In this document: piece after piece, positions 1-6,286 of the stretch | How positions within the stretch are numbered: position 1 is the stretch's first letter | How the letters are laid out: every line of letters starts with the position of its first letter | Assembly: GCA_007132825.1 (NCBI GenBank) | Contig: SLNX01000120.1 | Span: 1 to 7,662, forward strand | Source of the DNA: Bacteroidales bacterium | GTDB lineage: Bacteria; Bacteroidota; Bacteroidia; Bacteroidales; UBA7960 | Reading direction: 5' to 3' | Length of the DNA stretch: 7,662 bases | The notes under the pieces: model-generated | Seen by the model: the letters and a program-made list of their open reading frames with translations, nothing else | Databases searched by the model: none | What the model was told of the DNA's origin: nothing | Translations under genes and position numbers: made by a program

Positions 1-800
1 TGGAAACAGAAAAAAACCTGGCGCTCAGAGTAGAGGAGTCATCATCACCAGATTCATACATTGTATTTGGAAGGGGAATCCTCCACCTTGCCATTCTGGT
101 TGAAAACATGCGCCGGGAAGGTTATGAACTGCAGCTGGGACAGCCGAAAGTGATCATGAAGGACATTGACGGGGTAAGGTGTGAACCGATTGAAGAACTT
201 ACGATAAACGTGTTATCCGATTTTTCAGGAAAGGTGATTGAGTTGGTTTCTGCCCGGAAGGGAGAATTGGTGAGCATGCAGAATAAACTCGACAGAACAC
301 ACATGGTGTTTAATATCGCTTCGCGCGGATTAACCGGCCTGCAAAACAACCTGCTTACAGTTACGGAAGGGGAAGCGGTAATGGCTCATCGCTTCACTGG
401 CTTTGGACCCTGGAGAGGAGAAATCGGAGGTCGGCGTAATGGATCTCTTATTTCAATGGAAACCGGAACAGCAATTGCATATTCGATTAACAGACTACAG
501 GATCGGGGTACCTTTTTTATCCATCCAAATGAAAAAGTGTATGCCGGCCAAATTATCGGACAAAATACCCGTCAGGATGATCTGGCTGTTAATGTGATTC
601 ATACGAAAAAACTGTCAAATGTAAGGGCTGCAGGCAGCGATGAGAAACTTTCTATTGCACCTCCGGTAAAGTTTTCGCTGGAGGAAGCCATGGAGTACAT
701 CTCAGAAGATGAATACATTGAGGTAACACCGGAGTCATTGCGCCTGCGAAAAATATTGCTTAACGAGCACGACCGCAAACGGGCAAAGAAAAATGCTTAA
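1..800 (+). CDS. typA: TypA/BipA ribosome-associated GTPase, C-terminal part (5' end outside window)
   Basis: The reading frame is open from the window edge (first full codon at 3) to TAA at 798-800, giving 265 residues. The family is usually about 600 residues, so the GTPase (G) domain and domain II lie upstream and are not seen. Visible here are the end of the EF-G-like domain III with GRGILHL (residues 23-29 of the fragment) and VENMRREGYEL. These are followed by the EF-G domain V-like region (about 50-135, with GEAVMAHRF) and the TypA-specific C-terminal domain, with NGSLISME, LQDRG, TKKLSNVRAAGSDE (201-214) and the basic end LRLRKILLNEHDRKR. TypA is a translational GTPase that binds the 70S ribosome at the EF-G site and supports ribosome assembly and growth under stress or cold. 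The ATG at 108 is an internal methionine, not the gene start. There is no frameshift. A hairpin overlaps the stop codon. The family call is very secure. Confidence 0.96.
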   Translation, partial: ETEKNLALRVEESSSPDSYIVFGRGILHLAILVENMRREGYELQLGQPKVIMKDIDGVRCEPIEELTINVLSDFSGKVIELVSARKGELVSMQNKLDRTHMVFNIASRGLTGLQNNLLTVTEGEAVMAHRFTGFGPWRGEIGGRRNGSLISMETGTAIAYSINRLQDRGTFFIHPNEKVYAGQIIGQNTRQDDLAVNVIHTKKLSNVRAAGSDEKLSIAPPVKFSLEEAMEYISEDEYIEVTPESLRLRKILLNEHDRKRAKKNA

Positions 801-808
801 TTTTGCCC
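781..808 (+). terminator. Inverted repeat straddling the typA stop codon (possible 3' hairpin)
   Basis: GGGCAAA at 781-787 pairs perfectly with TTTGCCC at 802-808, giving a 7-bp stem plus a possible G-U pair (788/801). The loop of about 14 nt contains the TAA stop at 798-800. Only two T residues follow the stem, so it does not look like a classical intrinsic terminator. It could be a weak terminator, a 3'-end stabilising stem, or chance. The next gene, purQ, begins 51 nt after the stem. Confidence 0.35.
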
Positions 809-851
809 TTAGACAATCCATGCAGTCTTACGGATTTTTGATCACCTAAAA

Positions 852-863
852 ATGTATCTATGA
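852..863 (+). other. Three-codon upstream ORF overlapping the purQ start
   Basis: ATG TAT CTA TGA encodes Met-Tyr-Leu. Its stop codon (861-863) overlaps the purQ ATG (860-862) as ATGA, in a different frame. The context is A-rich (ctaaaaATG), which suits initiation in Bacteroidota. If it is translated, ribosomes would end exactly at the purQ start and could re-initiate there. An ORF this short arises easily by chance, so this is a sequence observation and not an established gene. Confidence 0.2.
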
Positions 864-1558
864 AATTTGGCGTTGTTGTATTCCCTGGGTCCAATTGTGA
901 TCACGATATGATTTATGTGCTAAAAAAGAAGCTACAGCAGAAAGTGGTTGCCCTTTGGCACAAAGACAAAGACCTTCAGGGTGTTGACTTTGTTGTTCTC
1001 CCAGGTGGATTTTCCTATGGCGACTATCTTCGTTCCGGTGCCATTGCACGATTTTCTCCGATCATGGAAGAGGTGATCCGCTTTGCCAACAAAGGTGGAT
1101 ATGTGTTGGGAATCTGCAACGGTTTTCAGATCCTTTGTGAAGCACATTTGTTGCCCGGTGCACTTCTGCACAATCCCTCACACCGTTTTATCTGTCGCAA
1201 CACATACATCCGTAGCGAAACAAAAAACAGTGTCATAACAGCACTTACCAGTCAGGGCAAAGTGCTGAAAATACCGATAGCTCACGGTGAAGGTAGATTT
1301 TATGCCTCCAAAGACACCATCCGGTCAATTGCAGAAAACGATCAAGTCCTTTTTTCCTATTGCGATGCGGATGGCAATGTCAGCCAGGAAGCAAATCCCA
1401 ATGGCTCAGTCAATAACATCGCAGGCATATGCAATACCGGTCGCAATGTGTTCGGCATGATGCCCCATCCGGAAAGGGCCTGCGATGCAGAGCTGGGCAA
1501 TGAAGACGGAAAGCTGATCTTCGATGGTATTATAAACTCCTTATGCATCAAAACCTGA
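860..1558 (+). CDS. purQ: Phosphoribosylformylglycinamidine synthase, glutaminase subunit PurQ
   Basis: PurQ is a class I glutamine amidotransferase of 232 residues, the normal size for the family. It releases ammonia from glutamine and passes it to PurL, which converts FGAR to FGAM in the fourth step of de novo purine synthesis in the cytosol. The N-terminus MKFGVVVFPGSNCDHD is the family hallmark and fixes the start. GGFSYGDYLRSGA (49-61) forms the oxyanion region. GICNGFQIL (84-92) carries the nucleophile Cys86, and HGEGRF (142-147) is present. GMMPHPERA (199-207) supplies His203 and Glu205 of the catalytic triad. A separate PurQ implies the three-part PurS-PurQ-PurL enzyme, not the single long PurL found in Bacteroides and enterics. 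purS and purL are not in this window. No Shine-Dalgarno sequence is visible. The gene runs 16 nt into rnhB. Certain as to family. Confidence 0.97.
   Translation: MKFGVVVFPGSNCDHDMIYVLKKKLQQKVVALWHKDKDLQGVDFVVLPGGFSYGDYLRSGAIARFSPIMEEVIRFANKGGYVLGICNGFQILCEAHLLPGALLHNPSHRFICRNTYIRSETKNSVITALTSQGKVLKIPIAHGEGRFYASKDTIRSIAENDQVLFSYCDADGNVSQEANPNGSVNNIAGICNTGRNVFGMMPHPERACDAELGNEDGKLIFDGIINSLCIKT
1543..1558 (+). other. purQ/rnhB coding overlap, likely translational coupling
   Basis: The rnhB ATG lies 16 nt before the end of the purQ TGA, in another frame. No other in-frame ATG, GTG or TTG occurs between it and the conserved RNase HII N-terminal motif, so the overlap is forced by the sequence. There is no clear Shine-Dalgarno before it. 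Termination and re-initiation of the same ribosomes is the simplest reading, and this is inferred. Confidence 0.6.
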
Positions 1559-2163
1559 AACACCGATACAGTAAGTCATTTCCTGAAGCCGGCTGTGATG
1601 AGGCGGGTCGGGGCTGCCTGGCGGGTCCTGTGTTTGCCGCAGCAGTCATTTTGCCTGAGCATCCCGAAAAGAAACTTGTTGAAGTATTGAATGACTCAAA
1701 AAAGCTGTCTGTCGCTCAACGCGAACATTGCCGGCAGGTGATCCTGGATCAGGCCCTCGCCTGCGCCGTTGCTTCCGTAGATGTAGAAACAATCGATCAA
1801 ATCAATATCTTGAATGCAAGCATTCTGGCCATGCATAAGGCGCTTGGAATGCTTCAGCTGCAACCTTTGATGATTTTGGTTGACGGCAACCGCTTTCATC
1901 CTTACCAGGCCATTCCACATACGTGCATTATCAGGGGTGATGCTTCTTATTTGTCGATTGCCGCGGCATCGGTGCTGGCAAAAACTTACAGGGATGCTCA
2001 TATGGAGAAAATTCATATAGACTTTCCCGGTTACGGATGGACCCACAACAAGGGTTATCCCACTCCGAAACACCGTGCGGCCATTCAGCACCTGGGGCTA
2101 ACACACCACCACCGTCGCTCTTTTAAACTGCATCCGCAATTGCGTTTACATTTTGAAAAATAA
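1543..2163 (+). CDS. rnhB: Ribonuclease HII
   Basis: This endonuclease cuts RNA in RNA-DNA hybrids and 5' of single ribonucleotides misplaced in DNA, starting ribonucleotide excision repair in the cytoplasm. It is 206 residues, normal for the short bacterial form. AGCDEAGRGCLAGPV (16-30) contains Asp19 and Glu20 plus the GRG segment (22-24) that recognises the RNA-DNA junction. LNDSKKLS (49-56) follows. Asp114 (ILVDGN) and Asp133 (RGD) complete the DEDD metal site. SIAAASVLAKTYRD (138-151), HNKGYPT with the junction tyrosine Tyr172, and HHHRRSF (188-194) are all family signatures. The start at 1543 leaves a short leader before the first motif, as usual. It overlaps purQ and is followed by tex after 24 nt, so probably all three share a transcript. 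All key residues are intact. Confidence 0.97.
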   Translation: MHQNLKHRYSKSFPEAGCDEAGRGCLAGPVFAAAVILPEHPEKKLVEVLNDSKKLSVAQREHCRQVILDQALACAVASVDVETIDQINILNASILAMHKALGMLQLQPLMILVDGNRFHPYQAIPHTCIIRGDASYLSIAAASVLAKTYRDAHMEKIHIDFPGYGWTHNKGYPTPKHRAAIQHLGLTHHHRRSFKLHPQLRLHFEK

Positions 2164-2187
2164 CAAGGGCAATAAAGCGTATTCCAA

Positions 2188-4356
2188 ATGAAAGAACCCA
2201 TTATGAACAACATCATAACAAAAATAACAGATCGCATTGCAACGGAAAGCGGCATTTCTGTTCGCTTTGTAAGTAATGTTGTCGACCTCCTGAAGTCGGG
2301 CGCGACCGTTCCATTCATCGCACGGTACAGAAAGGAAAAGACCGGATCACTTGATGAAGTGCAAATCACCTCAATCCGGGATCTGTTGAATCGCTTCGAA
2401 GAGCTTGAGAAGCGCCGCACAGCCGTCATCAATTCTGTTGAAGAACAGAACCTGCTGACACCCGAGCTGAAAGAGGCATTCATGTCGGCTTCAACAATGG
2501 CCGAATTGGAAGATCTTTACCTCCCTTTCAAGCCAAAGCGAAAAACACGTGCCAGCATTGCCAAAGGTCGCGGTCTTGAACCGCTTGCAAAGATCATCAT
2601 GGCGCAAAGAAAGACAGACCTGATTGCGCGTGCAAAACAGTTTGTAGATCCCGCGAAAGAGGTTTTGACAATTGAAGATGCGCTGGCCGGTGCCCGCGAC
2701 ATCATTGCTGAATGGGCAAATGAAGAACCCCGCGCAAGGGCGCGTTTGCGAAGATTGATCTACAAAGAGGGTATTATCATCAGTAGGCCTGTTAAAGGGA
2801 AAGAGGAGGAAGGTGAAAAATACCAGACCTATTTTGAATGGTCGGAACCTGCGCGAAAGGCACCTTCTCACCGCATTCTGGCGATGTTCAGGGGCGAAAA
2901 AGAGGGCCTCCTGCATATCAAAATTTCTCCGAATGAGGAGAAAGCTTTGATGACCCTGGAAAATCTATTCTTAAAAGATTCCGGAGAAGCCTCTGAACAG
3001 GTGCAGCGCGCAGTTCATGATGCCTGGAAGAGGTTGTTGCATCCCTCCCTGGAAACAGAACTGAGAAACGACCTCAAGGAAGCTGCCGACAAAACAGCCA
3101 TCCGCGTGTTTGCAGAGAATCTGAGACAACTGCTGCTCGCGTCGCCATTAGGTCAAAAGCGGATCATGGCCATCGACCCCGGGTTCCGGAGCGGCTGTAA
3201 AATCGTTTGTCTGGATGAGGAGGGCCGTTTGCTACACAATGAAAACATCTATCCCCATCCACCCGTAAATGAAAAGGGGAAAGCCATCAATAAAATTCAA
3301 AGCCTTGTAAGTGCCTACAATGTTGAAGCCATTGCCATCGGGAATGGCACTGCAGGCAGGGAAACCGAACAACTGATCCGTAAAATCCGTTTCGACAAGG
3401 ATGTAATGGCAATTATGGTCAATGAAAGCGGAGCATCTGTCTATTCCGCTTCAGATCTTGCCCGGGAGGAGTTCCCCGATTACGACGTTACCGTGAGGGG
3501 TGCGGTCAGCATAGGACGTCGTTTGGCCGACCCCTTATCAGAGCTGGTAAAGATCGATCCAAAGTCAATCGGAGTAGGTCAATATCAACATGATGTGGAT
3601 CAAAAACTGCTGCGCCAGGCGCTGGATGACACGGTAACAAGCTGTGTAAATGCCGTGGGCGTTGAACTTAATACCGCCAGTAAAGAGCTGCTCACTTATG
3701 TGTCGGGGGTTGGCCCCGCATTGGCTGCCTCCATTGTCAACTACCGGAATGCATCCGGTGCATTCAATAGCCGCAACGAACTAATGCAGGTGCCACGCCT
3801 GGGTGCAAAAGCATTTGAACAAGCTGCAGGATTCATCAGGGTAACACAGTCTGATAACCCGCTCGACAGCAGTGCTGTGCATCCGGAAAGCTATTGGGTG
3901 GTCGAAAAGATGGCTGCAGATCTTGATGTTACACTTACTGATCTGATCCGTAAAAAGGATCTTCAAAAGCAACTTGATCCCGCGCGTTATGTTAGCGAAA
4001 GAATAGGCTTGCCTACACTCAAAGACATCATGCAGGAGCTTGCGCGCCCCGGAAGGGATCCACGAAAAACTTTCGACTTTTTTGAGTTTGACAAAAGTGT
4101 GAAAAATGTGGATGATCTCAGAGAGGGGATGGTGCTTCCCGGAATCATTACAAACATAACCGCCTTTGGCGCTTTTGCCGACATCGGCATACCTCATGAC
4201 GGGCTGATTCACATCAGTGAGCTGGCCAACCGCTTTGTGCGCGACCCGGCTGAGGTGGTCACCCTCAATCAGAAAGTGATGGTGAAGGTTTTATCGGTGG
4301 AAAAGGAAAGAAAACGGATCAGCCTCTCCATCAAACAGGCTGAAATTAACGAATGA
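2188..4356 (+). CDS. tex: Tex-like RNA-binding transcription accessory protein (YhgF family)
   Basis: Tex proteins are multi-domain cytoplasmic nucleic-acid-binding factors related to eukaryotic Spt6, linked to transcription and to tolerance of stress and toxin expression. Their exact activity is not settled. This one has 722 residues, at the shorter end of the family. The helical N-terminal Tex domain covers about 1-320, with GATVPFIARYRKEKTGSLDE (38-57) and LEDLYLPFKPKRKTRA (107-122). The RuvC/YqgF-like domain starts at IMAIDPGFRSGCK (326-338) and includes IGNGTAGRETE (384-394). VSGVGPALAASIVNYR (505-520) and VPRLGAKAFEQAAGFIRV (535-552) are the helix-hairpin-helix pair. An S1 RNA-binding domain fills about 645-717, with GAFADIGIPHDGLIHISEL. 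Met6 (2203) is an alternative start that fits homologue N-termini at least as well as Met1; neither has a Shine-Dalgarno. It is probably the last gene of the purQ-rnhB-tex unit. Confidence 0.96.
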   Translation: MKEPIMNNIITKITDRIATESGISVRFVSNVVDLLKSGATVPFIARYRKEKTGSLDEVQITSIRDLLNRFEELEKRRTAVINSVEEQNLLTPELKEAFMSASTMAELEDLYLPFKPKRKTRASIAKGRGLEPLAKIIMAQRKTDLIARAKQFVDPAKEVLTIEDALAGARDIIAEWANEEPRARARLRRLIYKEGIIISRPVKGKEEEGEKYQTYFEWSEPARKAPSHRILAMFRGEKEGLLHIKISPNEEKALMTLENLFLKDSGEASEQVQRAVHDAWKRLLHPSLETELRNDLKEAADKTAIRVFAENLRQLLLASPLGQKRIMAIDPGFRSGCKIVCLDEEGRLLHNENIYPHPPVNEKGKAINKIQSLVSAYNVEAIAIGNGTAGRETEQLIRKIRFDKDVMAIMVNESGASVYSASDLAREEFPDYDVTVRGAVSIGRRLADPLSELVKIDPKSIGVGQYQHDVDQKLLRQALDDTVTSCVNAVGVELNTASKELLTYVSGVGPALAASIVNYRNASGAFNSRNELMQVPRLGAKAFEQAAGFIRVTQSDNPLDSSAVHPESYWVVEKMAADLDVTLTDLIRKKDLQKQLDPARYVSERIGLPTLKDIMQELARPGRDPRKTFDFFEFDKSVKNVDDLREGMVLPGIITNITAFGAFADIGIPHDGLIHISELANRFVRDPAEVVTLNQKVMVKVLSVEKERKRISLSIKQAEINE

Positions 4357-4369
4357 AAGCACCCTGAGG

Positions 4370-6160
4370 CTAACCTCCGTTGGCACCCTTCCGGGCATAA
4401 ACCCTTTCAATATCTTCGGCATATTCTTTCATTAGGTGAGTTCTGCGCAATTTCAGTGTTGCACTCAGCTGTCCTGTCTCCACACCCCATTCGTGATCGA
4501 TGAGCTCAAATTTGGAGATACGCTCATACTTCCCGAAACGTTCGTTATAGTGTTTGATATCTTTCCAGAACCTTTTCCTTATCCTTGGCAAAGAAAGCAT
4601 CTCCTTGTTATTGGTGTATGGGATCCCCTTTACCTTGCACCAGGATTGCAGATGGTTAAAATCAGGTACGACCAGGGCAGCCGGGAAAGGTTGATTCTCT
4701 CCGAGGATCAGAATCTGATCAATGAAGGGCGATTCCTTAAAAGCATTTTCAAGCACTTGTGGATGGATATACTTGCCAAAGGAGGTCTTAAAAATTACCT
4801 TTTTGCGATCGGTTATGCGCAACTGTCCTTCAGGTTCAATAACGCCAACATCACCCGTATGAAGCCAACCCTCATCATCAATCACCTCTTTGGTGAGCCC
4901 GGGATCCTTGTAATATCCTTTCATGACATTTGGCCCCTTCACCAGGATTTCACCATCTTCGGCAATTTTTACCTGAATCCCTTTCAATACAGGGCCTACT
5001 GTACCAAATTTAACGCCGTTCGGACTAAAGTCGCTGACTGCGATAACGGGGGAGGTTTCAGTAAGTCCATATCCCTCGATAATCCGAATGCCTACAGCCC
5101 AGAAAACCCGGTTCAAACGGGGTTGAAGCGCAGCACCACCCGAAACAACGATGTCCAGGTTTTGACCGAGTGCTGCCTTCCATTTGCTGAATACAAGCTT
5201 ACGGGCAATCTTTAGCTTCAAACCGTAAACCGGATTTCTTTTCTCCTTTCCGATTTCGTAGCGTAACCCAACATTGTTTGCCCAAAAGAATATGCGCTTC
5301 TTGATCCCCTTCAAAGCACGGCCTTTCATGAGGATTTTGTCATATACTTTCTCAAGAAGACGTGGAACAGTTGTAAAAACATGAGGATTGACCTCCTTAA
5401 GGCTTTCTGCGATCAGCCCCATATTGGAAACGTAATACAGCGATAGGCCCTTATAAATAAAGGTATAATTCATCATCCTTTCATAAATGTGGCATAAAGG
5501 CAAAAAGCTCATCGCCCGGTGTTCCGGACCGAAAGGCGGGATATACGAAACTGCCTTAAAGTTGCTGATAATGTTGTTATGTGTCAACATAACCCCTTTG
5601 GGAGTTCCTGTGGTACCCGAAGTATAGATCAGTGTGACCAAGTCATCTGGAAGGATGCTGTCTTTTAGCTCTTGCAAAGTATCCGGTTGCGGATTCTTTT
5701 TACCAAGCTCAATGAGCTCCTTCAGATGTTTTTCTCCAAAAATATCAAGAAAGGTATACACACCCTGGATATCAGGAATTTTTGCAACAATTTCAGTTAT
5801 GCGCCTGTACATCTCCTCACCAGCCACAAACACAAACTTTACTTCTGCATGTTTTAAAATATACGCATAATCGGCATCACTGATGGTTGGATAAATGGGG
5901 ATGTGTATTGCACCACATTGCTGCACCCCCATATCCAGAAAGTTCCATTCCGGACGGTTAAAAGTGATCGAGGCAATCTTATCCCCTTTCTTCACGCCAA
6001 GTTTCATCAGACCATAGCTAACATAGCGACTGTTGTCAAGCCATTCTTTGGTGCTGTACGTTTTCCAAACACCATCCTCTTTACCTGCCAATGCATCTTT
6101 TTTGTCCGGACAAAGCGTTGCATAATGATCCAGCAGGTCAAAAATTCGTGTAACTTCCAT
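4370..6160 (-). CDS. Long-chain acyl-CoA synthetase (AMP-forming fatty acid-CoA ligase)
   Basis: The enzyme joins a fatty acid to CoA through an acyl-AMP intermediate, feeding beta-oxidation or lipid synthesis. It probably works in the cytosol or at the inner face of the membrane. At 596 residues it fits the long ACSL/Faa1-type branch of the AMP-binding (ANL) superfamily. The ATP-binding loop is YTSGTTGTPKG (179-189) and the second adenylation motif is GYGLTETSP (363-371). The fatty-acyl signature EGWLHTGDVG (430-439, Asp437) runs on to RITDRKK (448-454), the hinge before the mobile C-terminal lid. Lys570 in TLKLRR is at the place of the catalytic lysine. There is no signal peptide or membrane span. 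The stop lies 13 nt from the convergent tex stop. Substrate chain length cannot be read from the sequence, so I give no fadD symbol. Confidence 0.94.
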   Translation of the reverse strand: MEVTRIFDLLDHYATLCPDKKDALAGKEDGVWKTYSTKEWLDNSRYVSYGLMKLGVKKGDKIASITFNRPEWNFLDMGVQQCGAIHIPIYPTISDADYAYILKHAEVKFVFVAGEEMYRRITEIVAKIPDIQGVYTFLDIFGEKHLKELIELGKKNPQPDTLQELKDSILPDDLVTLIYTSGTTGTPKGVMLTHNNIISNFKAVSYIPPFGPEHRAMSFLPLCHIYERMMNYTFIYKGLSLYYVSNMGLIAESLKEVNPHVFTTVPRLLEKVYDKILMKGRALKGIKKRIFFWANNVGLRYEIGKEKRNPVYGLKLKIARKLVFSKWKAALGQNLDIVVSGGAALQPRLNRVFWAVGIRIIEGYGLTETSPVIAVSDFSPNGVKFGTVGPVLKGIQVKIAEDGEILVKGPNVMKGYYKDPGLTKEVIDDEGWLHTGDVGVIEPEGQLRITDRKKVIFKTSFGKYIHPQVLENAFKESPFIDQILILGENQPFPAALVVPDFNHLQSWCKVKGIPYTNNKEMLSLPRIRKRFWKDIKHYNERFGKYERISKFELIDHEWGVETGQLSATLKLRRTHLMKEYAEDIERVYARKGANGG

Positions 6161-6286
6161 GATAACAGCAAGTTAGCTATACAAGTGTTTAATGCTAAAT
6201 AGCGAAAATAGGAAATGTTTTTAATTTAACGACCATTTAAACCGGAAAATACACCTTCTCTGAGTGTTCAGCAATAGATTCTTCCT
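6161..6286 (-). promoter_or_regulatory. AT-rich spacer upstream of the acyl-CoA synthetase, possible promoter/5' leader
   Basis: These 126 nt between the dipeptidase stop and the synthetase start are about 33% GC, clearly lower than the flanking genes. Read on the - strand, TATTTTCG (6203-6210) is one mismatch from the Bacteroidota -7 consensus TAnnTTTG, but no matching TTTG stands 19-20 nt upstream. Small inverted repeats occur: GCTAAATAGC (6194-6203), TAGCTA (6174-6179), and TTAGC/GCTAA (6173-6177 with 6194-6198). They would fold into a weak stem 12 nt before the start codon. No strong terminator follows the dipeptidase. The length and composition suggest the synthetase has its own promoter, but I cannot place it firmly. 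Confidence 0.3.

Noticed and set aside
108..110. ATG at 108 as the start of a 230-residue gene
   Set aside because: The frame stays open to the window edge and the upstream codons encode the conserved TypA GRG-x-LHL segment, so this is an internal methionine.
802..840. Possible Bacteroidota promoter before purQ: TTTG at 802-805 and GATTTTTG at 833-840
   Set aside because: The downstream box has one mismatch to TAnnTTTG, but the spacing is 27 nt, not 19-20, and the TTTG belongs to the typA hairpin.
1696..2483. Two open frames of about 130 residues on the - strand opposite rnhB and the start of tex
   Set aside because: Both are antisense to well-supported genes and show no family motifs or plausible start context.
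3781..4212. A 143-residue open frame on the - strand opposite the 3' part of tex
   Set aside because: Antisense to the helix-hairpin-helix and S1 region of Tex; no domain is recognisable in its translation.
4436..5215. A 259-residue open frame on the + strand opposite the acyl-CoA synthetase
   Set aside because: It lies wholly inside a gene with intact catalytic motifs, its translation shows no recognisable domain, and its composition looks like an antisense shadow.
6252..6271. Possible terminator after the dipeptidase: CTGA/TCAG (6260-6263 with 6268-6271) and ACAC/GTGT stems
   Set aside because: Each stem is only 4 bp, the two are mutually exclusive, and the following T-run is short; too weak to call.
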